Part shown: piece after piece, positions 23,210-35,423 of the stretch
Layout: every line of letters starts with the position of its first letter
Position numbering within the stretch: position 1 is the stretch's first letter
Source of the DNA: Mallotus nudiflorus
Taxonomy: Eukaryota; Streptophyta; Magnoliopsida; Malpighiales; Euphorbiaceae
Assembly (NCBI GenBank): GCA_947683625.1
Contig: CANTUR010000282.1
Location: forward strand, 2,232,001-2,296,000
Direction: 5' to 3'
Length of the DNA: 64,000 bases
The notes under the pieces: model-generated
Databases searched by the model: none
Seen by the model: the letters and a program-made list of their open reading frames with translations, nothing else
Told to the model about the DNA's origin: nothing
Made by a program: the position numbers and the translations under genes

Positions 23210-25698
23210 ATGGATTCGACCGCAAAGAGTTCAAAATCCGTTACTCCTATGAAAGATCCCAATTTTAACAAATTATATGAGAATTCAAATCCTAATCTTA
23301 CCTATTCCAGCCCTGGTGCAAAACCCACAAGTTCTTCTCCAGTAATCAAATCTGCAACAAAAACCCTAAAATCAGCATCCAAGAATCCGATAGTCAATAA
23401 GAATACTGCAATTCCTTACTCTCCCAGATACAAGATTAGGGAAAGAAAGTTTGTGGTGGCAAAGAAGAAGAAATCGAAGAATGAGAAACTGAATTCCAGT
23501 TCGAATTCTACTGTGGATTGCAAGTGCGGAGCAAGATCTGTTGGTAATGTAAGTAAGTGTATGTGTGTGTTAATTGATGCATTAAGAGCTTCACAAGAGG
23601 ATTTTTCTAAGACTGAGGATCGCTTAGTTGAAGAGAAAAATGAAACACTGGATAAAGAAAAGGGTGATAGTGAAGATCATAGCAGAGTTGAAGATGATGT
23701 TGAAGAGGAGGAGGAGATGAAGAAAGGATTTATGGCTCAGAAGGATGAGAGTGGATGTGGGTGTGGTACTGATAATCAACGTTTAAGTGAGAGTGAGCAA
23801 TTAGGGCAATTGGGTATTTCTACAATTAAGAGACGGAGAGATAGGTTGCTTGAAGCAGCAAGAAACAGCATACCTGAATCTGGTACTGGTGCTGTCATGC
23901 ATCTGGTTAAGGCATTTGAGCGGCTAAGGACATTACCAGATCCAAAGGAATCTGATAAAAATGAAGATGAAGAGATTAAGGAGAGCAAAAAGAAGGCATT
24001 GCAATGGGCATTGCCTGGATTGCTGCATCCTAATGTGCCTGAATTCCATCCTTCTAAGGAGCTAGAAAGGCAGGATTTTTCTCCTTCTTCATTATGTCCT
24101 TCGGATTTGTGTTTGACTTTAGAGAATCTTGGTTTGGATCCAAGGCTTTCTGTTTCCTCATCATGGGACAGCAGTCGGGGCAGTGTTTCGAGCAGGACTT
24201 CTAATGGAGGTCGGAGAAGCCGAAGAAATGTAAGACATTTTTCATTTCAGTTGCTAATTAGTGGTGCCGGTCTGTTCCTAAGATCTTTTAGCTGATTAAT
24301 ATTTGTTCCCTTTCTTGTATTTTTAGAGCTCGGACTCATGTGGAACAACGGGTGGAAGGAGATGGAAGAAGAAGCAAATGAAAATCACATGCCAAAAACC
24401 ATTTAAGTTGAGGACTGAGGTATGTGTTGCAACTCTGATAATTGCTAATGAAGGAACCTTGCTTTTGTGGCAAATTTCATTTATTTTACTAAATTTTTGT
24501 AATTTGCTTGACATTGTAGCAAAGGGGAAGGCTGAAGGAGGAAGAATTCATGAAAAAGTTGCAGGAAATGATGACAGAAGAGGAGAAGCTGCGAATTCCT
24601 ATTGCACAAGGCCTTCCTTGGACAACAGATGAACCAGAGGTGAGCTTTTCAACTGCTAGAAGCAACTGAAGTAAAATTTAGACCAAAGTGAAACAAGTTC
24701 ACTTTATTTTACTCTGAATGCAATCTTGTTATTAGGAGTTCAATTGATGTATATGGAAGTGTACAAAACTAAATTATTGTCTTACGAATCTTTGTGCTTT
24801 CAGAATCTAATCAAACCACCAGTAAAAGAGAGCACCATTCCTTTGGACCTTAAGCTCCACAGTGATGTTCGGGCAGTGGAGCGTTCTGAGTTTGATCATC
24901 AGGTGGTTCCCTGCCTATCTTATCAATTCTTAAAAATGACATAGCTATGCTGATTTTAATGGATTCTTTGGTCGTTTGGATTAGTTATTAGCAGGTATTA
25001 TTGCATTAGTACTGCGTAGGACCTTGCATACTATTGGGTTATCCATTGTTTTGGAGTTTAGTACTCTAGTTACATTAGGGAGAAATTAAGACCTTAGTTT
25101 ATGGTTGAAATTTGTTATTAAGTAGCTGTTGAACCTGGCCACATTGTAAAGTCTAGTATCATCAAGCACTGAAAGCGAGGTGACGGTTTTTTTCGCTTTC
25201 AGGTAGCAGAGAAGATGAGCTTTATTGAACAATACAGGATGGAAAGAGAGAGGCAGCAAAAGGTAAATGGACTGCAGAAACATGATGTGGAGTTGATGCT
25301 ATTGGATTATTATATTGATTAAAATGCTTACAAATCTCTCTTTTCTCCTGGTGCAGTTGGCAGAAGAAGAAGAAGTACGCAGATTGAGAAAGGAGCTAAT
25401 TCCAAAAGCACAGCCAATGCCTTATTTCGATAGGCCCTTCATCCCCAGAAGGTATGTGATAATTTCTAATGTGGGATTTCATTTCTCTGTGTACATTGGT
25501 TTCAAATTTATTCTGCTGCAATCTTGACAAGTATTGTCATTGAAAAAGGCTTAGTTGTAGATTGTGTGGTGTGTTTGATTAAGGTCAACGAAGCATCCAA
25601 CAGTTCCAAAAGATCCGAAGTTTCACATACCTCATCATAAGAAGATAAAGAGCTGTCTGTCATGGAACGATATGAGCACCTTTACATACCAGGAGTGA
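23210..25698 (+). CDS. TPX2 C-terminal-domain microtubule-associated protein
   Basis: Seven exons: 23210-24229, 24327-24419, 24520-24639, 24804-24902, 25203-25262, 25357-25451, 25584-25698. All junctions are GT-AG and join in frame to a 533-residue protein. The N-terminal 340 residues are basic and low complexity, with paired Cys (104, 106, 117, 119), an acidic stretch and a Ser-rich end. Exons 4-7 encode the TPX2 C-terminal domain: KLHSDVRAVERSEFDHQVAE, ERQQKLAEEEEVRRLRKELI, then PKAQPMPYFDRPFIPRRS. This module binds microtubules in spindle factors and plant TPX2-like/WAVE-DAMPENED proteins. The rest resembles the plant group annotated as cell-cycle regulated microtubule-associated proteins. 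It lacks the Aurora-binding N-terminus of canonical TPX2 as far as I can see. MSA-like promoter sites support a mitotic role. The start is the first ATG after a CTT-rich 5' leader. Confidence 0.88.
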
Positions 25699-27340
25699 GG
25701 CAACAAAAACCAATCTGCATAGTAGCTGTCCAAATCACTAAATAATTGTTACTCATGAAGCCATTTCTTCTTTTCTTTTTTTCCTTTGCCTCCCTTTATT
25801 ATTCTTATCAGTAATATGTACATGATGCAACTAATTTAGTTGCAGTTTTGAGAACCTCTGTTTGTATTTGAATACAGTGAAATTAATGAAAAAAAACCTG
25901 CTGGATGCATGCATGGTTCTCACAGTTCAGAACCCTTCTTTTATCTTCCTGCATTTGTAAAAACTCTATGTTCATTTGAACCGGCCCATGATTGGCATCA
26001 TAGGAGCAACATTAGTGCTCATCCTTTGCTTTTTCTAGTTTCTTCTGATTTTTTTATGGTTAAATTATTATTACGCCTGTTAGTGTTTTGGATTGATTTC
26101 AAGATTGCAGCAGAGGTCACAAAAGAGGTTAAAAAAAAAAAACCACCTAATCCGATATGAGCTCAAAGAAGCTCCTCTCTCATTCAGGTAACAAGCATAC
26201 ATACATTATTAGTTCCTTGGCAACATACATTATTAGTTCCTTGGCAACATTAGTTCGATTAAATAACTAATTTAACATTTTGTTGGATGGACTGGACGAG
26301 GACAATTCTCAACGCTAAATTGCTTTTAGTAATTTATACGTATGTTTCAAAAAAAAAGGAAAAAAAATTGAGCATTATATATCTTAAAGGTTTATTGGTG
26401 AAAAAATCTAAACCTTTGTAAAATTTTGTAATTCTCAACTTTTTAATTTTGTCAAAAAGTGGTGATTTATTAAATGTTTGAAAATTTTAACAGAAATTAT
26501 TATTTGGTTAAAATTATAAAATATTGATGTGGTTTCATATAAAATGTCAATTTACTTTTCTTAATTTGTTAAATTCATAACATTCTATTAGTATAAATTG
26601 ACAATTTTATTCCAACTTTAAATTTTAGTAAAATATTTTAATTTTGTTAATTTATTTAATTTCTATACAAATAATTATTTATTTAAAATTAAATAAAAAC
26701 ATAAACACAATAATCAAATATTAAATTTATTATTGAGAGATTGTTAATTTGTAATTGATTATCATTATAATAATTTTAAAAATTAAAGATATTTTAAAAA
26801 TTAAAATCATTACTCTTAATAATTTAAATTTCTTTAAGCATTTCATAATTATGAAATAATTTATTTTAAAGGAGTAAAAATATCTAACTTTAGTTTATCA
26901 TATTACTATATATATATACACAGATAAATATATATAATCTTTAAAGATTTACTAAAATAATAGTCATTAATAAATTTAAATGTGATTTTTATTTTTCAAT
27001 TATCATATCTAACACTTTTTATTTTATTTCAATAAAATAATTTTAGAATAAAATATTTCTTAAAATTTAAAAATATGATAAAATTGTCAAAATCGTAAAC
27101 GTTTAGATTTTTTTTATATCAATAGATTTTTATAGATTTTATTTATAATACTCTCACTGTATAGTTCAAAAATTCCAGCCTCTCCAGCATTCCATGAATA
27201 AAAAATATAAAAATTGAAATTAATGATTAAAAATTATTAAGTAACTTTTTTTTTTAAACTAAGGTGCACTATGAATTTGTCTCAAAAAAAAAAAAAAAAA
27301 AAAAAAGGTGTTCTATGAGTTGTGTATTTATGAAACAATT
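25699..27340. other. Intergenic DNA between the TPX2-domain gene and RPS19
   Basis: Contains the 3' UTR of the upstream gene (to about 25890), a small direct duplication of about 28 bp (ACATACATTATTAGTTCCTT at about 26198 and 26225), a possible inverted-repeat element (26385-27135) and poly(A) at 27284-27306. The open frame at 25909-26160 has no recognisable content. Confidence 0.55.
26385..27135. mobile_element. Possible foldback/MITE with about 38-bp terminal inverted repeats
   Basis: The left end TTTATTGGTGAAAAAATC followed by TAAACC and AAAATTTTG resembles the reverse complement of the right end (TCTATTGATATAAAAAAAATC, TAAACG, GATTTTG). The interior is very AT-rich and non-coding. I could not find a convincing target duplication, so the class and exact limits are uncertain. 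Confidence 0.4.
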
Positions 27341-27350
27341 GGGTTTCTGA

Positions 27351-27520
27351 ATGAGGCCCATCAATGCGCAACCCAACTTTGGGAGAAGACACAAGACCCA
27401 AAACACCCTCAACACAAAAATTGGGCCGGCCGGTTCAGAGAGAAAAGGCAAAAACCCTAATTTCTCACAGCAATATATAAATAGCAACAACAGCTCATTA
27501 GAAACCCTAGCGAGAGAGAC
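27351..27520 (+). promoter_or_regulatory. RPS19 promoter: site II, telo-box and TATA elements
   Basis: GGCCCA near 27354 and TTGGGCC at 27421 are site II-type motifs. AAAACCCTAA (27451-27460) and AAACCCTAG (27502-27510) are telo-boxes. A TATA-like ATATATAAATA lies at 27473-27483, about 110 bases before the start codon. This combination is typical of plant ribosomal protein gene promoters. Confidence 0.7.
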
Positions 27521-27589
27521 ACAAATTCAGAGCTGCTTTTTGCTTAGTTCGGTCTCTCAGTCTCTGCGGGAGAAAAAAGAAGAAAGAAA

Positions 27590-29045
27590 ATGGCGACTGC
27601 TAAGACAGTGAAGGACGTGTCACCTCATGAGTTCGTCAAGGCTTACGCTGCTCACCTCAAGCGATCTGGCAAGGTAAATTAAGATTTTATCTGTTTTTCC
27701 AAATGTTCTGTTCTGTATCTTTTTGCTTGATTAATGTTATTGATTGATGTGTTGTGTTGAAGTTTGAGACTTTTCGCTAATTAGATCTGTTTTTGGTGTT
27801 GGGTGTTCATTTTGTATGCGGGCTAGGTTTTGTGGGTAGGATCTGTCTATATGGTTTGATTAAGTTTTAATTGATTTTGTTTATGTATGTTTATGATTTG
27901 GAGTTTATAATAATGTATGATCTAGTGGTGTTTCTGGGTTTTAAACATTTCTCAACAAAATTAAAGTTAATTTGTTGATTTTGCGATTATCATTTTGCTA
28001 AAGATAACAGAATTGTTTGCCCTTATGTATGAGGCTGTAAGAGTAGTAGAATGGATTATGGTGGGAGATAAGTTGGGGATAAATTACCCCCCTCCATTTT
28101 ATGTACAGAGAAACAGGTTTCTTTACCATCTGGTAGAGACATGGGTGCTTATTATAGTTCTTGTATAATGTTTACGAAAACTTTTGTTACTGTTATGCTT
28201 ATTATAGCCTGGCTACAAGTAGAATTTAATTTGGTCGCATTAGAATGCGCAATTTGTAAGCTACTGTTTATGTCACTATTTAAAAAGCTTGGTATTTTTT
28301 AAAAAATTTTGGTATTGGATTTTGGTTAATGAGAGTAAAATGTTTTCATGTGGTTATGGCCTATTAGTTTTATTTTTCATGGAATGAGATTTTGAACTGG
28401 CTTCCTGTTTCTGTTGGATAACAGATTGAGTTGCCCCCATGGACTGATATTGTGAAGACTGGTACTCTTAAGGAGCTTGCACCTTATGACCCTGATTGGT
28501 ACTTTGTCAGAGCTGGTAGGTCTTCTCTCCTACATTCTCTTCTCTGTGGTTGTAAGCTTGTTAAACTTATCATGCACTGCTGTTTGTTTAACCTTGATAT
28601 TTGTATTGATTGCAGCTTCAATGGCAAGAAAGATTTACTTGAGGGGAGGCCTTGGTGTGGGTGCTTTCCGCAGGATTTATGGTGGGAGCAAGAGAAATGG
28701 AAGTCGTCCACCCCATTTTGGCAAGAGCAGTGGCTCTGTTGCCCGTCACATTCTTCAACAATTGCAGCAGATGAATATTGTTGAGATTGACCCAAAGGGG
28801 TAAGCTTCTATATTCCTTATAGCTTAACCTATGCCTTATTCTTAAATGAAATGTCCACTTAATTTTGCTTAAACTTCAAAGTATTTTGTAAAGGATAGTT
28901 GTGTATCTGCTTTGTTCTACATCACTTGTGAATTACCTTTTGGCTGATGCATATTTTATTTTGTTGTGACAGAGGAAGGGTAATCACTTCAAGCGGCCAA
29001 AGGGATCTTGACCAAGTAGCCGGGCGGATTGTGGTTGCTCCTTGA
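27590..29045 (+). CDS. RPS19: 40S ribosomal protein eS19
   Basis: Four exons, 27590-27673, 28425-28515, 28616-28799 and 28973-29045, join in frame to 143 residues, the usual length of plant eS19. The protein begins MATAKTVKDVSPHEFVKAYA and includes the conserved LPPWTDIVKTG, YDPDWYFVRAASMARKIYLR, GVGAFRRIYGG, RNGSRPPHF, QQLQQMNIVE and GRVITSSGQRDLDQVAGRI blocks. eS19 is part of the head of the small ribosomal subunit and is needed for 18S rRNA precursor processing. The start ATG sits in AAAATGGCG, and the first intron (751 bp) is long, as is common in plant ribosomal protein genes. No defects are seen. Confidence 0.97.
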
Positions 29046-29934
29046 TCAATTTGTGCTCTGCTACAAAATACCAGTTTATTTTGGTAGTTTTAGCTTTCTG
29101 TTTTAGTCTGTTGGAGAGGGATTAATGAATCTACCAGATTATATGTTATATTAAATTTTTGGTTCCAACTGTCTGGATTGTTTTTGAGATTAACGTGGTT
29201 CCCCTTATGTTTTCTTTTTGTTTATGACAATTTTTTTGAGTTCACCTGTGTTAAGCCATTCTGCAATCCTTGTCAACCATTCTGCAATCCTTGTTATGGA
29301 AGAAAACGAGTTGCTTTCTTTTCTTTTCTTTTTTCTTTTTTAAGTATTAGGGATGGACATCTATTACCAGTGGCCAAGGAAACTGCAAATGAGTCTTACT
29401 AGAGTTCGATATGAATACAGATATTTGGATTCATGGAATGTTGAAAAAATGAATTGAATGTCAGTAATAAATTCACATTTTTAATTCCTTACCAAGCAAA
29501 CAGGCTTTTCATGGAAAACAGAATTAGCAATGTTCCTAATCTGTTCTGTCTTCTGTTCCTGATGATATGAACAGGACCTGTCGGATATGAAAGCAGCATT
29601 ATCTGAGCTATGAAAGCAGCATTTCAAACCTGTCGGATACGAAAATTGCCTAATCATTTGAAAGTACCACTTCTCATCCTCAGTTCCTAGTGTTGTTAGC
29701 ACGGCCTTTCTTGTTGTTGCTCGACTACTGCAGATTTTTTAGGTTTCAGATATCTACCATTAATCTCAAATTCTTTCTTTTGGGCACAAACTTTTGATGT
29801 TCCCTGGCAGAATTACCTCATTTCCTGCACCTCGTCTTGAATAGCTGTATTTCTATATATTTAAAGGATAATTTATTTCTCATCTATTAGCCCAAAGTTG
29901 AATCTTTGACCAACCTTATGCATCTGAGGTGAAA
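29046..29934. other. 3' flank of RPS19, no gene supported
   Basis: Holds the RPS19 3' UTR and low-complexity DNA. Small local duplications are visible: CATTCTGCAATCCTTGT at about 29258 and 29279, and the pair ACCTGTCGGATATGAAAGCA / ACCTGTCGGATACG near 29576-29642. Short open frames show no recognisable domain. Confidence 0.5.
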
Positions 29935-30207
29935 ATCTAAACCCAGAATTGGCCCCAAAACAGCTCAGAACTGTTGGAAGGCCAGTTCAAGGTTGGTTCA
30001 TCCTCCAATGGAACCGACAATTCAGTTTCGAACTGTAAAATAAAAAAAGAAAATTTATCAATGAAATGGCGGAACTGGAACTGTAAACCAGAATTAGCTA
30101 GTTTGAAATCGACCTATAATTAGAGGATGATCGGTTCTAATTTGATTGAACCATGAATTTTCGATTCAAATCGAAATTAACTGATTCTTTAATTGTGTCC
30201 ATCCCTA
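29935..30207. mobile_element. hAT-like element fragment, related to 17740-18281
   Basis: In reverse complement this begins TAGGGATGGACA and continues with GAATC, TTCATGGTTCAA and GAACC motifs like those at the start of the 17740-18281 element. The far end (GAATTGGCCCCAAAA) resembles the other end of that element. No target duplication was found, and the left limit is unclear. Confidence 0.45.
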
Positions 30208-30781
30208 CTTTTAATATTTACTTCAAACTATTCGAATTAAGAAAATAAAGTAAAACACACCATTTCTAAAATCTACAACTGTAAATAAAAATTATTAATA
30301 TTATTATTATTTAGTGAGAAGAAAGTGGTTGGATTATCAAAATAAAAACAATTTAAGAATTTTGTGACATGTAATACATTAAGATGTATGTAATAATGGT
30401 GAATTAAGAAATGTTCTTTTTAAAAAAAAAATGAAACTGTCTTAATTATATAAAATGATTATAATTTAATTTTAGACCAAAATAGAACAAAAAACTCTCT
30501 GAATTAAAAAAATAATAATAAAAACAAAAAATATTATTATTATTATTACAGAAAATTTGGTGGAATCCAACAAAACGACAACAATTGAAGGTTCAGAGGC
30601 CTCTACGACGCCGTTCCGTCGCTGGGGAGCAGCCAATAAGAAAAGGAAACACAGTGTGAGTGTGCGTACTCTTTACTTGGTTTCTCTAAGAACATCTTTT
30701 GCCCAAAATCGATTGTCAAAACCCTAGACTTATCAAACACACTCTCTTCTCCTTCTCCGATCCGATTGAAAAAATCAAGCC
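30208..30781 (+). promoter_or_regulatory. Intergenic DNA and promoter of MPP-beta
   Basis: AT-rich to about 30580, with ATT-repeat stretches near 30290-30310 and 30530-30550. Near the gene there is a CCAAT box (30632-30636) and a telo-box-like AAAACCCTAG (30718-30727). The 5' leader follows. Transcription start is not determined. Confidence 0.45.
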
Positions 30782-33700
30782 ATGGCGTGGAAGCAACTCC
30801 TTTCTCTCGCCCGCCGTTCTCACCGGACATCCTCCTCCGCTCTCTCCGCTTCAATCCGATCGTCTTCCACCGCCGTCGCCCCCTCCTCATCGCCCTCCAC
30901 TCCTCCATCTCCACCACCACCAACTGCCATGATTTACGATCGGTTAGCAGAATCAGTCAAAGCGAAGCTCAAATCCCTCGAAAACCCTGACCCCAGATTC
31001 CTCAAATACGGGTCACCCCACCCGGTTCTCAGAACCCACACCCACATCCTCTCAGCACCCGAAACCAAAATCACCACACTTCCTAATGGACTCCGTGTGG
31101 CGACGGAATCTAATCTCGCCATTAAAACGGCAACGGTTGGAGTGTGGATTGATGCAGGGTCGAGATTTGAGAGTGATGAGACTAACGGGACAGCTCATTT
31201 CTTAGAGCATATGATATTTAAGGGTACAGAGAGGAGGAATGCGAGGGATTTAGAGGAGGAGATTGAGAATATGGGTGGTCATTTGAATGCTTATACTAGT
31301 AGAGAACAGACTACTTATTATGCTAAAGTTTTGGACAAGGATGTTAATAAGGCTTTGGATATATTAGCTGATATTTTGCAGAATTCTAAATTTGATGAGG
31401 CTAGGATTAGGCGTGAGAGGGATGTGATTTTGAGGGAAATGGAAGAGGTAATTTTGATTTTTAGGTTTAGTTTTTTTTTTTTCTTTCTGCGATGTTCATT
31501 GTTTTTGTTTCAATGGCATTGTTGATGTGAAAGTCTTGTTTTTGTTGATTATTGTGGTAAAAAGATTTCTTTTTGTTGATTGTTGATGTGAAAAGTTTTG
31601 TGCTTTTCTGGTTTTTAATTTGGTGAAGTTGCATGCTTTTTGGTCTTAGCATATGGAATTTGATTCTTTGTTTGTCAGTTATGTTGGTTAGATATGGTAC
31701 ATTTTTTAAATATTACCGAATGGTGTTTTCCTTTAGTGTGATTTAGGTCTATGTTGATTGGTTTGGGAACTATTTCTTTTTGCTATTCTGGCTAGTTTTC
31801 ATTGTGTAGCTCTGCGATAAAAAGTGCTATAGAATTCTTAATGAAACAATGGTTTTGGTTCATTAAGGGACTGCTATATAACTAAAAGAAAAAAGATTCC
31901 TTTATTTTATGCAGTTCTTATGCATGTAAAGTTTCCTTCATATAATCCTGCTTAACTTGCAGGTTATACCATTGCATTATCAATTCATCTCCTATAGAAT
32001 CCAAAGTTTGGCTTCCTTCTTTGAACTGGTTTGAAGTTTAGTTTCTGAAACAAAGTGCTTTTTATGATATTCTCAATCTTGAAGTTTCTTTTTAGCCCTT
32101 GAAAGAGGAGGAGGGGCGTGGAAAGGGGGGGGGTGCAATTATTTGTAATGAAGCGACTTTATGTTTTCAGTTTGTTGTGATAACTTGGTATTGCCTTTCT
32201 GCGATTGTTTTGTGCATTTCTGGCTTTCTCTATGTTTCTCATAGTCACAATCAAAGTTTTCTTATGGGACCTTTATAGGTTGAGGGACAAACTGAGGAAG
32301 TTATCTTTGACCATTTGCATGCCACTGCATTTCAATACACTCCTCTGGGTAGGACTATTCTTGGACCAGCTAATAATGTCAGATCAATCACCAGGGATCA
32401 TCTTCAGAGCTATATACAAACACACTACACTGCTCCCAGAATGGTATAGAAAAACCCGATTACATTTTCTTGTTTCATATAATGGAAGCTATATTTGCTT
32501 TATTTTCATCCTTTGCGTCATTGATTATAAAGATATATCTTCAAGACTTTTATCTGCATGCCCTTTCGGACTTTCATTCCAGGTCATTGTTGCTTCTGGT
32601 GCTGTTAAGCATGAGGAAATTGTTGATCAAGTGAAGAAATTGTTTACTAATTTATCAACGGATCCAACCACTGCTTCTCAGTTGGTTGCAAAAGAACCAG
32701 CATTTTTCACTGGCTCAGAGGTGGGAAGATGTAGCTTGAATATCCATATTGCCCTTTTATGTGACTTCTATACTTTTTTACACTAATGTTTTCAATTATT
32801 TTTGTGGTAATTCAGGTTAGGATAATAGATGATGATATTCCTCTAGCACAATTTGCTGTTGCTTTTGAAGGAGCGCCATGGACAGATCCAGATTCTATTG
32901 CCCTAATGGTCATGCAGGCTATGTTGGGTTCATGGAGCAAAAATGCTGGAGGTGGAAAACATATGGGGTAAGCACCATCCCCACCTGATAGAGCAATCAT
33001 AAATTTAACGGCAAATTTTGTGACTGATTTTCTTTGCTCACATGGCATAATGATGTTTGAATTTTTGTTGTCAAGTTACTTTGTAAGGCACTGTCTGCTT
33101 GTTAGCATGTGGATTGATTTAAAATGTGCAATCCTTAAACAGGTCTGAGCTGGCACAAAGGGTTGGCATCAATGAAATAGCAGAAAACATGATGGCTTTT
33201 AACACCAACTACAAAGATACTGGCCTATTCGGTGTTTATGCTGTTGCTAAGGTGAGGTTTCTGTGTTGTTTTGGTGTCTCCATTAATCTTCAGGAATACT
33301 TATATAGGTTCATATTGAGCTAGATCTTTATTGAATTGCAACATAGTTGTTTGAAGTATGAGCCTGGTGTGAGCAGTATTTTGAATTAAATTTGGAGGAT
33401 GGATTTTGTAGTCCCATATCTTGCTGTAGATATCTATCTTTCTATAACTACATGTTGGATAATAATGCAATTACCGGTTATTGCTAGGCTTAGGGTGCAT
33501 GTGGTCAGTTCTCTCCTTTATCTTGTCAGATTTTCCTTTTTCTCCCTTGATGAGTTTCAAACATGAAAGCAACTAGAAAATAGAAGAAATAAGTGGCGTT
33601 TGGTGCAAAATTGTTGATCCATAAAGGAAGTTACGACTAATAAGAAAGGGTGTTATATGCATTTGTGAAATTTTTTATGATTTGGATACTTCTTGATAGC

Positions 33701-35423
33701 ATTAGCCTTTCTTTATTTTCTGATTTTTGATGAAATCTGTATGTTATCTCTTACTTTCAGCCTGATTGCTTGGATGACTTAGCCTGGGCAATTATGTATG
33801 AAACAACCAAGTTATGTTATCGAGTTTCTGAAGCTGATGTGACACGTGCTCGTAATCAGGTAGTCACCAAATCTCTTGCTTTCCAATGAACTTAATAAAT
33901 GTTTATTCTCAATTTTGAATAGCATTTATGAATGGAGGAAATAAACCTTAGCTCTAATAAATTTATGCTTGAGTAGTGATTGAATTCATTATTAAAACAA
34001 CTTATATGTATTAGATCATTAAAGTGAATATTATTGATGAATTAAGCCACTGTAAGCTGTAACCGAATCTCAACTTGTAGCTATGCTATTTTATAATCTA
34101 CTTGAAAGGGGTCACTTATTTAGTATATATTCGTTCACCGCATTGAGATTATTGCTTGCTCCCTTGAAACGAGCTGCTCTCCCATAATATGTTTATTGTT
34201 ATCAGTTATCACCCACTTGTTGCTGCATGTGATTGCAGTTGAAATCATCATTGCTACTTCACATAGATGGAACCAGTCCTGTAGCTGAGGATATTGGGCG
34301 ACAGGTACCATCTTCTCTTTTGTATTAAATATCTTCTATGGGAAACATGTTGGGATGAATTGGGTTTCAAAATGTACTATTAGATCTCTTGTTGAATGTA
34401 ACTAAAGGTACTCTACATATTTATTGATTGCATGATTTGCATAAACAAAATTGCAGTAGATAGTGCCAAGCACACTACTTGGTAGTAGATGATTGATGAG
34501 CACAATTTTACATCCATGTGGTTCTACCTGGAAAGGGCATAAAATGAGCTGACCAATAGTTGGACACTTGAGGAGGCAACCTGACTGCTCAAATTTAATT
34601 AGATTGACAATTAACCAGTATAATATTGACAATATGTTAATAGAACAAAATTGGGCTTCAAAGTATCAGTTGATCATGATGGTTATGTCAAATGATACAT
34701 TTTATATTATCTGACTTATGTGGTGTAATACTTTTAAAAATCTCACTTGACATGTGTAATATTCAGAATCATTAAAGAGAAGCAGCTGAACAAGTTTTCT
34801 AACACAATATTTCTGTAGTCATATGATACAACCTGTTCAATGTTGGTGGTTTCTTACCTTATTGAAAATCTTGATTGGAGCTGCCTCATGTGAAGTTGGG
34901 AACTAAGTTTTTAATGTATTTAGTCAACCAAGTGGCAGTGGCTTTGACAATGTCCCAGTTTCCTGAATAGTATTGAGGATTGTTGTTCATAGTTATGCAT
35001 GAAAAATATGGTTATGTTGTTGTTCGTAATATAAAGAAATTCAGCATTAGAGCAGGATTTTTTTTTTCCTGAACTACATTAAATGATTACTGCTGCTAAT
35101 TTTGTTGTTGTTTACATATGTTTGCAGTTGCTTACATATGGTCGAAGAATTCCATTTGCTGAATTGCTTGCTAGGATTGATGCAGTTGATGCAAGCACGA
35201 TTAAATGCGTTGCAAACAGATTTATACATGATAAGGTAGGACCTTCCAGGATTGTTGTCTAAGAATTGCTTTTTCAAGTATTTATTGGCCAACAAATAGC
35301 AAAGAATTCTTCATGTTAATTGTTGGTTTGTTACAGGATGTTGCAATTGCTGCCATGGGCCCCATCCAAGGGTTGCCCGACTACAACTGGTTCAGACGCA
35401 GGACCTACTTGAACCGCTACTAG
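30782..35423 (+). CDS. MPPbeta: Mitochondrial processing peptidase beta subunit
   Basis: Nine exons: 30782-31447, 32279-32443, 32583-32720, 32816-32967, 33143-33251, 33761-33859, 34239-34304, 35128-35235, 35337-35423. They join in frame to 529 residues, close to known plant MPP-beta proteins. Residues 1-50 form an Arg/Ser/Pro-rich presequence. An M16 metallopeptidase domain follows: LPNGLRVATE, then the inverted zinc motif HFLEH (His139, Glu142, His143) with the distal Glu219 at the expected spacing. The enzyme removes presequences from imported proteins; in plants it is built into the bc1 complex (complex III) in the inner membrane as the core subunit. The intact HxxEH marks this as the catalytic beta and not the alpha subunit. 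The C-terminus NWFRRRTYLNRY is typical. Start context is GCCATGGCG. Confidence 0.97.

Noticed and set aside
29348..30207. TAGGGATGGACA (29348-29359) and TGTCCATCCCTA (30196-30207) form a perfect 12-bp inverted pair, as if bounding an 860-bp transposon.
   Set aside because: The 8-bp flanks TTAAGTAT and CTTTTAAT do not match, and only the right 270 bases resemble the hAT-like family. I kept only the fragment.
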